A DNA stretch of 60,953 nt from DATKKG01 sp035543015 (GTDB lineage Archaea; Thermoproteota; Nitrososphaeria; Conexivisphaerales; DTJL01), in NCBI GenBank assembly GCA_035543015.1, contig DATKKG010000035.1, forward strand, positions 1-60,953, read 5' to 3'. Positions 7,403-15,275 of the stretch are shown here, piece after piece. Below the pieces are notes generated by a model. The model worked only from the letters and a program-made list of their open reading frames with translations, did not search any database and was not told where the DNA came from. The position numbers were made by a program, and so were the translations under genes. The number at the start of each line of letters is the position of its first letter. Within the stretch, counting starts at the first letter, position 1.

Positions 7403-8656
7403 TTAGGATTGCCCACGAAGCGCGGGCGGGCTGCTGGCTGACATTTCTTCGTAGCTCTGCCCCTCCGTCTTGCGGGTGTATGCCTCCCAGCGCTGGACCC
7501 TTGACTCTAAATCGGCCAGCTTTGCCTCCGTTGCGCCACCTGACACCATAAGCTTCTGGTTCATTACGGTGAGGTCCAAGACCTGTCCCTTTAGGCCCTC
7601 TATCTTGAGGTCCTTCTGCCTTAGCTGGTCGCCCATGTCCACCATGTCTACGGTCGAGTTCACCAAGACGTCTGGCTCGCCCTTGAGGTAGAGCTTTCCT
7701 AGCTGCTGCGTTGTGTAGCGCCTATAGGCATCGGAGAGGTAGGCGCTGTGGCCCGTTAGCGCCTCCACCACGTTGTCAGGGACGGAGAGCTTCATCTGAG
7801 ACATGAAGAACTTGCGGAGCATGTGGATGTGGATCTGCTTCCGACCCGTGGAGGAGTCAAGGCTGAGGAGCCCAGCCTTGTGCACGGCTAGGGTGAACTT
7901 GTATCCGGCCACGGAGGTGCTGAAGGGGAATATCCTGTTGGCCCTTTCCGCCCTAGAGATAGCCTTCTTGGACCACGGGCGCCACTTCCTCTTCCTTATG
8001 TTGGCTGTCCTCTTTATGGTGGAGGCGAGGTAGGTTTCACGTACCCCAAGGTACTGCAGGAGGGCTTCCTTTGCCTCGCTTGAGATGAAAGAGACGTACC
8101 TGTCTCCCTCCTTGGTGTATTCTCCGCGCACCGTGACCATGGGAGGGTCGTGTTGCAGGTCGACATCCTCCATAGTGAGCTGGAGGGCTTCGCTCACCCG
8201 TATTCCCGATGAGAGTAGGAGCGTGAAGAGGGCTCTTCCCCTTACATCGCAGTGGAGGAGGATCTTTCTTAGTTCCTCCTTGCCCATCTCCTTCTCCACC
8301 GTGCGAGCCATGGAGCCTCTGGGGAGCCTGTCCTTCAGCATGCGGAGCTCCTTCCTCCCCAGCTCTATGTCGGCGCAGAGAAGGAGGAAGTTCTTGACAG
8401 CAGCCATGTAAGTCGCCACTGACTTGGGCGGTTTATCGTGGAACGCGCCCAGGAATGATATGAGGTCCTTGTAGTGGTCCCTCCCGCCAGCCGTAATCTC
8501 GCGGAGGTACCTGTCGGCCTGCTCCTTCACAGGCGCTGTAGAGTCACCGTAGAGGTGCCGGAGATAGGCTTTCACGCCAGTCACATAGGCGTTCTGGGTG
8601 CGCATGTTTGGGTAGGAAGCGATCCATTCCGTGTAGCTATAGCTGACGCTGGTCAT
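7403..8656 (-). CDS. Tyrosine recombinase / integrase
   Basis: This is a tyrosine-family site-specific recombinase of about 417 residues. The N-terminal SAM-like core-binding domain (about 1-120) includes MRTQNAYVTGVKAYLRHLYG. The catalytic domain has the first Arg in SSGIRVSEALQLTMEDVD, a Lys in the following hairpin, HMLRK (HxxR), GHSAY, and a Tyr in DAYRRYTTQQLGKLYL. A C-terminal coiled coil (about residues 330-400) follows. The ATG at 8656 is chosen over a frame extension to 8833 because AAGGAA precedes it and an AT-rich TATA-like TTTATTGTAAATAA lies upstream at about 8700. It is the probable integrase of the 5.0-8.75 kb element. Confidence 0.88.
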   Translation of the reverse strand: MTSVSYSYTEWIASYPNMRTQNAYVTGVKAYLRHLYGDSTAPVKEQADRYLREITAGGRDHYKDLISFLGAFHDKPPKSVATYMAAVKNFLLLCADIELGRKELRMLKDRLPRGSMARTVEKEMGKEELRKILLHCDVRGRALFTLLLSSGIRVSEALQLTMEDVDLQHDPPMVTVRGEYTKEGDRYVSFISSEAKEALLQYLGVRETYLASTIKRTANIRKRKWRPWSKKAISRAERANRIFPFSTSVAGYKFTLAVHKAGLLSLDSSTGRKQIHIHMLRKFFMSQMKLSVPDNVVEALTGHSAYLSDAYRRYTTQQLGKLYLKGEPDVLVNSTVDMVDMGDQLRQKDLKIEGLKGQVLDLTVMNQKLMVSGGATEAKLADLESRVQRWEAYTRKTEGQSYEEMSASSPPALRGQS

Positions 8657-8964
8657 GGTTTCCTTGCCTAAGGAGTATAGGATTTTGATGCTAATAAGTC
8701 TTTTATTGTAAATAACTGTATAATCATCTTTATCATATTGAGAACAAATGGTTGATTGAACGAGAGATAGGTCGGCTGGCAGCCACGGTCCTGCGAAGCT
8801 CTCATAGACCTCAGGCCGGAAATCCTCCTGCAATCATGGCCGGGCTGGTCAAACGCAGCGCCGCGAACGTATACTCAAAGCAGGGGAGTTCACCTCGGCC
8901 GACGTGTCTCTCACCCGCTCCGACCCGTTTCAGGATTCCCATAACGGATTTATCTACTAGGAAC
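8657..8964. other. Divergent intergenic region: integrase promoter, left 30-bp repeat, no gene seen
   Basis: The first 100 bp are strongly AT-rich and hold the integrase promoter and one copy of a 30-bp direct repeat (8721-8750). From 8751 to 8964 a frame stays open in phase with the cyclase gene, but its sequence is low in recognisable features. The cyclase probably starts at 8965. Confidence 0.5.
8721..8750 (+). repeat. 30-bp direct repeat, left copy (possible att-like site)
   Basis: This copy contains TCATCTTTA and ATTGAGAACAA and matches 25 of 30 positions with 11028-11057. The two copies flank the cyclase/TPR gene, and this one lies beside the integrase promoter. Confidence 0.55.
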
Positions 8965-10914
8965 ATGGAGCTACCAAACGACTTGCCTCAGGGTGAACGC
9001 AGACTGGCGGCGATTATGTTCACCGATCTGGTGGGGTTCACTGCCCTGGGGCAGAGGGACGAATCACTTTCGCTCGCCTTGGTCGAGGAGTATAGGAAGC
9101 TGTTGAGACCAATCTTCACCAGACATAATGGAAGGGAGGTTAAGTCGATGGGCGATGGGTTCCTTGTCGAGTTCTCTAGCGCATTGGACGCGATTCGGGG
9201 TGCCTATGAAATACAAAGAGCGGCTAGAGAGTTCAACATCTCAGCATCCGTCGAGCGGAGACTGCACATCAGGGTAGGGGTTCACCTCGGCGACGTCATA
9301 GAATCCCAGGGCGATATTTCAGGCGATGCTGTAAACGTGGCGTCAAGAATCGAGCCTCTGGCTGAGGATGGAGGGGTCTGCCTGACACGCCCGGTCTACG
9401 ATCTCGTCCAAAACAGATTCGAACTTCCGCTGACGAGCCTCGGAATCAAGCCCCTGAAGAACGTGAGCGTGCCGATTGAGATCTACAAGGTTGTGATGCC
9501 ATGGGACGAAGGAGGGGAGTCTCCACCCACGCAGCTCGACAGGAAGAGGATAGCCGTTTTGCCTCTGATCAACATAAGCCCGGAGCCCAGCGACGAGTAC
9601 TTCGCGATAGGACTGACGGAGGAGCTCATCGATAGACTCTCTCGACTCGAGGGGTTGAAAGTCATAGCCAGGACCTCGATTATGAAGTACAAGACGAAAG
9701 AGAGGAAGGCATCGGAAATAGGAAGGGAACTGGGTGTGGAAACACTTGTAGATGGAAGCGTGAGGAAGGTGGGCAACAAGGTGAGGGTCGCAGTTCAGCT
9801 GATCAATGCTGCCACCGAGGAGCAGATCTGGTCCTCCCGCTACGACCGGGACCTAGATGACATCTTCGCCGTGCAGAGCGACATCGCCGAGAACGTCGCC
9901 CATGCCCTCGACCTCAGAATACTCCCTCTTGAAAGAGGACGGGTGACGGGAGTGCCAACCAAGGACCCAGAGGCTCACATCCTATATCTGAAGGGAAGAC
10001 ACCACTGGTATGCCAGAACTGAAGACGGAGTGGCCAAGGCTATCAAGTACTTCGAAGAGGCGGTCAGCAGAGATCCGGCATTCGCCCTGGCATTTGTAGG
10101 CTTGGCCGACTGCTACAGCATACTTGGGGTCTTCGGCTTCCGACGACCCAGCCTAGTCTACCCGAAGGCGAGAGAACTTGCGCTTGCGGCGCTTAAGCTT
10201 GATGATGATCTCGCCGAGGCCCATGCCTCGATGGGAGAGGTCCTGATGCACTACTACCACGATTGGAGTGGGGCAGAGCAGGAGCTTGAACGTGCGATCA
10301 AGCTGAACCCCAACTACGCCCAAGCCCACGTGTGGAGGAGCACCTGGTTTGCTGCTCACTGCCTAATGGAGGAGGCGATATCTGAAGCAAGGCTTGCCGA
10401 GGAGCTCGACCCCCTCTCGGTGGTCGTGATGAATGAATTGAGCAAGGATCTCTACTATGCAAGGCGGTATGACGATGCAATCGCACAATTCAGACGTTCG
10501 CTGGAGGTGGAACCGGACTCCGCCTACCTCCACAAGGGCCTAGCAGAGACTTACGCCCAGAAGTCGATGTCTGAGGAGAGCATTGCCGAAGCCGAGAAAG
10601 CGATAACCATCTCTGGTAACAGCATCTTCATCCTCTGTGCCGTCGGATATGTGTATGCTGCATCAGGAAGAAGGGACAAGGCTGAACGAGTGCTGCGGGA
10701 ACTCGACAGATTGTCGTCTGAAGAGTTCGTTCCATCATTCGGCCGGGCCACGATATACGCCGGCCTGGGGGAGGAGCAGGCTGCATTGGAATGGCTGGAG
10801 AAGGCCTACGATGAACGCGCCTTCCTAATCTGGCTGAAGACTGATCCGATCTTCGATCGCCTGCGCGGAGAAGAGAAGTTCAAGACGATCCTGCAGAAGA
10901 TGAACCTCAGCTAG
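8965..10914 (+). CDS. Class III nucleotidyl cyclase / TolB-like / TPR protein
   Basis: The roughly 649-residue product has a class III cyclase domain first (about residues 10-180). Its metal-binding Asp residues are in FTDLVGFT and GDGFLVEF, followed by GDVIES and GDAVNVASRIEPLA. A TolB-N/FlgO-like domain follows (about 195-320: RIAVLPLINIS...FAIGLTEELIDRLSRL...LVDGSVRK), then at least five TPR repeats to the end. The product could be cAMP or a related nucleotide, with TPRs as the partner-binding part. This domain order is common in soil bacteria and patchy in archaea, so transfer is plausible. The start at ATG 8965 is chosen because conservation begins there. Confidence 0.85.
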   Translation: MELPNDLPQGERRLAAIMFTDLVGFTALGQRDESLSLALVEEYRKLLRPIFTRHNGREVKSMGDGFLVEFSSALDAIRGAYEIQRAAREFNISASVERRLHIRVGVHLGDVIESQGDISGDAVNVASRIEPLAEDGGVCLTRPVYDLVQNRFELPLTSLGIKPLKNVSVPIEIYKVVMPWDEGGESPPTQLDRKRIAVLPLINISPEPSDEYFAIGLTEELIDRLSRLEGLKVIARTSIMKYKTKERKASEIGRELGVETLVDGSVRKVGNKVRVAVQLINAATEEQIWSSRYDRDLDDIFAVQSDIAENVAHALDLRILPLERGRVTGVPTKDPEAHILYLKGRHHWYARTEDGVAKAIKYFEEAVSRDPAFALAFVGLADCYSILGVFGFRRPSLVYPKARELALAALKLDDDLAEAHASMGEVLMHYYHDWSGAEQELERAIKLNPNYAQAHVWRSTWFAAHCLMEEAISEARLAEELDPLSVVVMNELSKDLYYARRYDDAIAQFRRSLEVEPDSAYLHKGLAETYAQKSMSEESIAEAEKAITISGNSIFILCAVGYVYAASGRRDKAERVLRELDRLSSEEFVPSFGRATIYAGLGEEQAALEWLEKAYDERAFLIWLKTDPIFDRLRGEEKFKTILQKMNLS

Positions 10915-10939
10915 GGTTAGGCTCAATATACAAGTCTTT

Positions 10940-10980
10940 AAGCTACGCGTGGGGTAATCACATCTGTTAAATGCACTAGC
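10940..10980 (+). repeat. Bipartite intergenic repeat R2, copy 1
   Basis: Two conserved 16-bp blocks (AAGCTACGCGTGGGGT and TGTTAAATGCACTAGC) flank a 9-bp variable spacer. The second copy is at 13023-13063, matching 15/16 and 14/16 in the blocks but only 1/9 in the spacer. Confidence 0.5.
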
Positions 10981-11027
10981 TGATGGAAAGGATCTTGTTT
11001 GGGGCTGGTCTTGGGCTCTCAATAGGT

Positions 11028-11057
11028 TAGTCATCTTTAAGTTATTGAGAACAACTG
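11028..11057 (+). repeat. 30-bp direct repeat, right copy
   Basis: This is the partner of 8721-8750 (25/30 identical, sharing TCATCTTTA and ATTGAGAACAA). It lies between the convergent 3' ends of the cyclase/TPR gene and the beta-propeller gene. Confidence 0.55.
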
Positions 11058-11072
11058 AATAATGGGCTGGAC

Positions 11073-12083
11073 TCAGCCGGCGGGCTTCTTCATTCGAGTG
11101 AACAGCAGGGCTGTCGAAACGGCGAGAGCAGTCAGGATCATCACCATTCCCCCGGGGTACTCGGGGATCGGAGTCAGGTCCCCAGTAGAAATGACGCGGA
11201 CCTCACTCGGCCAATCCGAGAAATGATACAGCTCGGTTCTCACACCGGCAGGCGTTATTTGAGAAAGCACTTGAGCCTCGTACTCGGACACGATATAGTT
11301 TCCGTTTGAATCGATCACGGCGGAGTAGGGGTAGGTACCGTAATCGAAGCTGAATATTTTGGTGGCCGCACCGTCCGGAGTCACTCTCCAGAGCGCGTTG
11401 CCGTCGTGTGTGGTGACTATGTAATTCCCGGAAGAATCGATCTCCACCCAGCCGGGCCAACTGCGATAGGGGAGGTTGTAGATGGTGCTCACGTTACCGT
11501 CAGGGGTGACCTTCGCCAGCACGTTCAGGGACGGCCATATGGTCTGAGTCACAATGTAATTCCCAAACGAGTCGATCGCTACAGCGTTTGGAGCAGTGAT
11601 GTTGGCTATCTCCATCCTCACTCCGCCGGGAGTGATCTTCGAGAGCTTGCTCGTGTTCATTTCAGTAACAATGTAGTCCCCCGAAGAATCTATCTTTACA
11701 TCCGCTGGCTTGGTGCCATCGGGGAACTTGTATATCACAGTCCTCACGCCTCCTGGGGTCACCTTCGTAAGCGCGTTGCCGTACACTTCGGCAACTATGT
11801 AGTTGCCCGAGGAGTCAATGGCAAACACGCATTCGCAGGAGCCTGTCGGAAAGTCGTATATCTCATTCATCCCTTTTGAAGTCAGGAGGGATAGAGTCGA
11901 CTGGTCCCAGGTACTGGAGTCTGGTCTCGTAATCACAGCGTAGACGCCTGAACCTGTATCTGAACTTGCACTCGTGGCTTTGAATTGGGAGGATGCTCCT
12001 GGAATAGGAGGAGATAGAAGAAGAACGATCATCAGTGAGGAGATCGCCAATAGCTTCCGGTAATCTTCCAACTTTCGCTCCAA
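11073..12083 (-). CDS. Secreted NHL/SMP-30-like beta-propeller with C-terminal sorting-type tail
   Basis: The 336-residue protein has a signal peptide (about residues 12-32). About six blade repeats follow, built on IDSSGNYIV...L.KVTPGGVRT, as in NHL or virginiamycin-B-lyase-like propellers. The C-terminus is IPEYPGG, then a hydrophobic helix and RMKKPAG. This PEY(P)-helix-basic tripartite tail resembles archaeosortase (PEF-CTERM-type) signals, so the protein may be anchored or processed at the cell surface. The start is TTG 12083, leaderless behind the TATA-like box at 12100-12112. The substrate is unknown. Confidence 0.75.
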   Translation of the reverse strand: MERKLEDYRKLLAISSLMIVLLLSPPIPGASSQFKATSASSDTGSGVYAVITRPDSSTWDQSTLSLLTSKGMNEIYDFPTGSCECVFAIDSSGNYIVAEVYGNALTKVTPGGVRTVIYKFPDGTKPADVKIDSSGDYIVTEMNTSKLSKITPGGVRMEIANITAPNAVAIDSFGNYIVTQTIWPSLNVLAKVTPDGNVSTIYNLPYRSWPGWVEIDSSGNYIVTTHDGNALWRVTPDGAATKIFSFDYGTYPYSAVIDSNGNYIVSEYEAQVLSQITPAGVRTELYHFSDWPSEVRVISTGDLTPIPEYPGGMVMILTALAVSTALLFTRMKKPAG

Positions 12084-12441
12084 ATACTAGAGAGTTGGGG
12101 GTCTTATTTACGGATTATGCATTCGGCACCGAACAAAGCGCCACGATTCGTACCACCGGTCCCAGTCTGCCCAGAACTAGCAAGACTGGAGAGCAACCCT
12201 CGGTGGACCTACACTTCTGCCATCAGCGAAATCGTCAACGGCACATACTGTGTGGGGAGTCTCACCTTGGGGATAGCTCAGTGATGGCTCAGGGCGTGGG
12301 CTTGGACCTAGGGAGAAATGGGCCCTGCTGTATCTGTTGCAGCTGGGAATGAAGTGAATGACGCAATAGACGAATCACTCGGAGCCGCTGGCCGTACGGA
12401 ACCATAGGTTATTAGGAAACCCCGGCTGCAGGAGGGGAGAG
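12084..12441. other. 358-bp intergenic region with divergent promoters and repeat R1
   Basis: A TATA-like box at 12100-12112 drives the minus-strand propeller gene. AGGTTATTAGG at 12406-12416 suits the leaderless GTG at 12442. R1 copy 2 is at 12294-12320. No reading frame with protein-like composition was found between them. Confidence 0.45.
12294..12320 (+). repeat. Dispersed intergenic repeat R1, copy 2
   Basis: This copy reads GCGTGGGCTTGGACC then diverges (TAGGGAGAAATG). It lies in the 358-bp gap between divergent genes. Confidence 0.55.
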
Positions 12442-12924
12442 GTGGCCGTTCTGAACAGGAGGGTCGGCGTGGTCCTTGTCGTCTTGATTGGCTTCGTGGC
12501 TTTCGCTGGCGTGCTGTTCGTGACGCAGCAAAAACCGTCCGGATTCGAAGTCATCCTGGCGTCGAACGGCCAGGTTCTAATCTCCGACGACGATGTCTCC
12601 ACCTACAACGCCACCTCGCACGAGCTCAACCTGAGCGCCAACTGCATTGCCAGGATGAAGGGGATGGAGCTCCACCACGTAGCTTTCGAGGTCAGGCTGG
12701 ACGGGAGGCTGCTGGGCAACGGCTCCTTCTGGTCCGAAGTGGATTCGATGTTTCCTCCGTCAGGAATCACGATTCTGGACATCGTCCTGATCCATAACGG
12801 TCATGCGACCTCAATCTGGATGGAGACCTGTTATCCGTCGGGGTCCTACGTCAACTGCACGACCCCCGCATTCTCAGGCGACCTGGCCGCTCACTTCCAA
12901 AGCCTGGGGAAGCTGGTTGATTGA
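12442..12924 (+). CDS. Membrane-anchored extracytoplasmic protein, unknown
   Basis: The 160-residue protein has an N-terminal transmembrane anchor (about residues 8-27: VVLVVLIGFVAFAGVLFVTQ). A compact extracellular domain follows with several Asn-x-Ser/Thr sequons and Cys residues near 63, 133 and 142 that could pair. The GTG start at 12442 sits 26-30 nt after a TATA-like element. No family is recognised. Confidence 0.6.
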   Translation: MAVLNRRVGVVLVVLIGFVAFAGVLFVTQQKPSGFEVILASNGQVLISDDDVSTYNATSHELNLSANCIARMKGMELHHVAFEVRLDGRLLGNGSFWSEVDSMFPPSGITILDIVLIHNGHATSIWMETCYPSGSYVNCTTPAFSGDLAAHFQSLGKLVD

Positions 12925-12994
12925 CTGGCTGAAGACCTTTCGATACTAGATGTCTTCTGCCGCTGAGAGAGGAATCGATAGCATCTACCCGAGT

Positions 12995-13020
12995 GCGTGG
13001 GCTTGGACCCGCGAAGGAGC
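12995..13020 (+). repeat. Dispersed intergenic repeat R1, copy 3
   Basis: This copy reads GCGTGGGCTTGGACC CGCGAAGGAGC, lies 71 bp after the preceding stop codon, and is followed within 3 bp by the second copy of repeat R2. Confidence 0.6.
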
Positions 13021-13022
13021 TG

Positions 13023-13063
13023 AAGTTACGCGTGGGGTTTAATGAGTTGTCAAATGAACTAGC
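13023..13063 (+). repeat. Bipartite intergenic repeat R2, copy 2
   Basis: The blocks AAGTTACGCGTGGGGT and TGTCAAATGAACTAGC, with a 9-bp spacer, match the copy at 10940-10980. Confidence 0.5.
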
Positions 13064-13135
13064 CAGACGAAGACTGGTAAACTCGATGCATTATGGATAA
13101 ATGCTAGAGAGGGATGCGAGTATCCTAGGGGGCGA

Positions 13136-13234
13136 ATGATGAGGCGTCGATTGCTTGTCGCTTTGGTCATCGTCATCACTGTCCTAAGTGACTTCGGATT
13201 GGTTTTCATATCAAGGCGGAAGCTAGTCAGGTGA
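13136..13234 (+). CDS. Possible 32-residue single-helix membrane peptide
   Basis: ATG 13136 to TGA 13234 encodes a basic start (MMRRR), a hydrophobic helix (LLVALVIVITVLSDFGLVFI) and a basic end (SRRKLVR). GGGGGCG precedes the ATG, a TATA-like GGATAAATG lies near 13094, and the stop is 6 nt before the GTG of the next membrane protein. The layout suggests a real small gene in a two-gene operon, but the length is too short for certainty. Confidence 0.35.
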   Translation: MMRRRLLVALVIVITVLSDFGLVFISRRKLVR

Positions 13235-13240
13235 TAGAAG

Positions 13241-13690
13241 GTGGAAGTCAGGGTGTCCTTCAGCAATAGATTCCTGCAACCATCTTTCGTGCTGCTCCTC
13301 ACAGTCTTCTTGGCGTCATCTGCGATTGGATTCATGGAATGGGTGTTTCACATCATTCATATAGGTGGTGTCGTCGGAGGTTTTATCGCGGTCCTATTCT
13401 TCGGTTCGGGGCTGGTCTTGGCGGTCGTGGCGGTCACAGGCCTGCTCCTCGTCTACAGAATGAAGCCTGCTAGTTTGGTGCTAGACGACACGTCCAAGGC
13501 GGCGCTGATAGTAGAAGGAGACAGCGGTAAGAAACACATTCTGCACCCTACAAAAGCCTATGTTTGGGACGTCCTCAAATTGAACCTTCGTTGGGGATGG
13601 GTTTCTTCTGCAATGGTGGAATTCGAAAACGCAGACGAACTCCAGAAGACTCTGGACCATATTCGAGGACAGCTACGAGTATCTGGCTGA
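13241..13690 (+). CDS. Two-helix membrane protein, unknown
   Basis: The 149-residue protein has two hydrophobic segments (about residues 8-30 and 38-66) and then a soluble C-terminal domain of about 75 residues (SLVLDDTSKAALIVEGDSGK onwards). GTG 13241 follows the small peptide stop by 6 nt. The tail could be cytosolic, but no family is recognised. Confidence 0.55.
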   Translation: MEVRVSFSNRFLQPSFVLLLTVFLASSAIGFMEWVFHIIHIGGVVGGFIAVLFFGSGLVLAVVAVTGLLLVYRMKPASLVLDDTSKAALIVEGDSGKKHILHPTKAYVWDVLKLNLRWGWVSSAMVEFENADELQKTLDHIRGQLRVSG

Positions 13691-13754
13691 GTCGCGTTCT
13701 TGCTGGAAGCGGATTAGGGTGCCTTCAAGGTTTCAGTTCTTTGAATGCTGGGGC

Positions 13755-13785
13755 GCGTGGGCTTGGACCTGCGAAGAAATGAAGC
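13755..13785 (+). repeat. Dispersed intergenic repeat R1, copy 4
   Basis: It carries the full GTGGGCTTGGACCTGCGAAG word and lies 65 bp after the stop of the preceding gene. Confidence 0.6.
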
Positions 13786-13844
13786 TGAATTCGCTCGTGC
13801 TCGTGCTGCCGGAAGGAAGCCCGGCATCGCCAACTGCCCTTTCC

Positions 13845-14084
13845 TCATTTGAGTTTGGATCTGGCCTTGCGATACAGGTAGCTCCAGCCAAGAATCGCCC
13901 CGCCAAGAAATGCAATGAATAAGGCTGTCACTTCGCCGGCATAGATCCCAAGGCCCTGAGCGTTGGGCAGTACGTTGGCGAACAGATTCATGCCGGTCCC
14001 GAGGGCTAGGAATGTCAGAAGGCACGAGACGACTGCCACAAGGATTGAGTTGGTCTTCAACATCTCTGCCGTCGCCCTTGACAA
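13845..14084 (-). CDS. Small two-helix membrane protein
   Basis: The 79-residue protein has two hydrophobic segments (about residues 12-31 and 47-68) and a basic C-terminal tail (YRKARSKLK). It stands alone between repeats R1 copies 4 and 5. No family is recognised. Confidence 0.55.
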   Translation of the reverse strand: MSRATAEMLKTNSILVAVVSCLLTFLALGTGMNLFANVLPNAQGLGIYAGEVTALFIAFLGGAILGWSYLYRKARSKLK

Positions 14085-14161
14085 TATCGGTCGAGGATTT
14101 CAGTCTTACATCTCTGCCGTTCTTTCTACGGATGTAGCTAAATCGTTTCTGTGGTTTCAGG

Positions 14162-14188
14162 GCGTGGGCTTGGACCCTGCGAAGAATG
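14162..14188 (+). repeat. Dispersed intergenic repeat R1, copy 5
   Basis: GTGGGCTTGGACCCTGCGAAG has one extra C relative to the other copies. It lies between two minus-strand genes. Confidence 0.6.
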
Positions 14189-14228
14189 CGCACCGCGTTC
14201 GGGCAGTCAGCTTGGAGATGGAGCGCTC

Positions 14229-14492
14229 CTAGATCGCGTTCACCCGAGAATCCTTGCCAGACGGCCTCAGACCGCCCAAAGGGTTGAACCTGGCCTTCTC
14301 TATGGCCCGGTCCTGCTTGGTTTCTTTCTTGAACTGCTTGTAGTGGTCCCTGCATAGGTTCACCCGGTGTGACGAGGTCCTGACCTTGAGCGTAGTCCCA
14401 CTGAGATTCATCGCGCTAATTGATCTCTTGGCTGGCTGGCTACAGCCCTCTATGCCGCACGTCCCTACTTTCGGGCTCATTGGTGTGTTCAC
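14229..14492 (-). CDS. Small C4-type zinc-binding protein
   Basis: The 87-residue protein has C12-x4-C17 and C47-x2-H50 (CGIEGC and LCRDHY), a plausible single zinc site, followed by a basic helix (KQFKKETKQDRAIEKARF). The GTG at 14492 has a TATA-like sequence about 27 nt upstream. It is probably nucleic-acid-binding. I do not recognise a named family. Confidence 0.65.
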   Translation of the reverse strand: MNTPMSPKVGTCGIEGCSQPAKRSISAMNLSGTTLKVRTSSHRVNLCRDHYKQFKKETKQDRAIEKARFNPLGGLRPSGKDSRVNAI

Positions 14493-14619
14493 CTTACCTT
14501 TCCATGTCGTCGGTTGATAAAGTTAAGCCCTTTCCAAGAGCACAGCTCGCACCGGGAGCCTGTCGTTCGGCTGACCGACGCGGAAGAGCCCTTGAACCCT
14601 CTCCCGTCAACGACTCCGT

Positions 14620-14645
14620 ACGTGGCGTTGGACCTGCGACGAGTC
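14620..14645 (+). repeat. Dispersed intergenic repeat R1, copy 6 (degenerate)
   Basis: ACGTGGCGTTGGACCTGCGACG matches the core with a few changes. It lies in the 267-bp gap before the YbjQ-like gene. Confidence 0.45.
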
Positions 14646-14759
14646 AACATGACTCAGCCTTGGGCCGAGAGTACGGGACGGGACAGAAACAGGCGAATCC
14701 TCGCATGTCAGACGGGCCTGACTAAAAGCCTCTAATATGCCGTGGCCCTAGGGAGAGCT

Positions 14760-15116
14760 ATGGCAGCAAGCCTGTACACGAGCAACTACGTGCCCGGATA
14801 CAAAGTGGACAAGGTGATCGGCCTGGTCTACGGAATCACTGTGAGGTCAAGGGGTTTGGGAGGGAACATCGTGGCCGGCCTGAGGACGCTAGGCGGCGGT
14901 GAAATCCATGAATACACCGAGCTGGCCCATCAAGCCCGGCAGCAGGCCCTGGACAGGCTCTCGCAGCAGGCGGAGACATTGGGGGCCAATGCCGTGATAA
15001 GCGTGATGTTCGATTCGACGTCGATAGGCCAGACGATGGACGAGATCATCGCCTTCGGCACCGCCGTGGTCGTCTCACCCGTCTCCGAGGCACAGCAGCT
15101 CGTCAAGCTGAGCTGA
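14760..15116 (+). CDS. YbjQ/UPF0145 (DUF74) family protein
   Basis: The 118-residue product shows the family pattern: a start with VPGYKVDKVIGLVYGITVRS, then a helix of AxxQAxxRLxxxAxxLGANAV, and a final strand pair with IAFGTAVVV. The family forms homopentamers and was once called heavy-metal-binding; its role is unclear. ATG 14760 is preferred to GTG 14742 because GGGAGAG directly precedes it. It stands alone. Confidence 0.85.
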   Translation: MAASLYTSNYVPGYKVDKVIGLVYGITVRSRGLGGNIVAGLRTLGGGEIHEYTELAHQARQQALDRLSQQAETLGANAVISVMFDSTSIGQTMDEIIAFGTAVVVSPVSEAQQLVKLS

Positions 15117-15275
15117 TAGGGTAACCAGCCGCCGGGAACCAAGGTCAGAGGGACGCTCGGGGCGGACCGTAGGCTACGGGCCGGAGTATCGACTGCGAGC
15201 CCCAGGGACAGTCAGGACGTTACCCTGAGGGGTCGCGGCCTGACCTTCGACATCCCCGAAGGCAGGGGGGTCCGC

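Noticed and set aside
12270..12350. tRNA-like stretch (GGATAGCTCAGTGATGGC) near R1 copy 2
   Set aside because: It resembles a D-arm only; no T-loop TTC, acceptor pairing or anticodon stem can be drawn.
10940..14645. CRISPR array made of the dispersed repeats
   Set aside because: Spacing is irregular (hundreds of bp), copies differ, and no cas gene is present.
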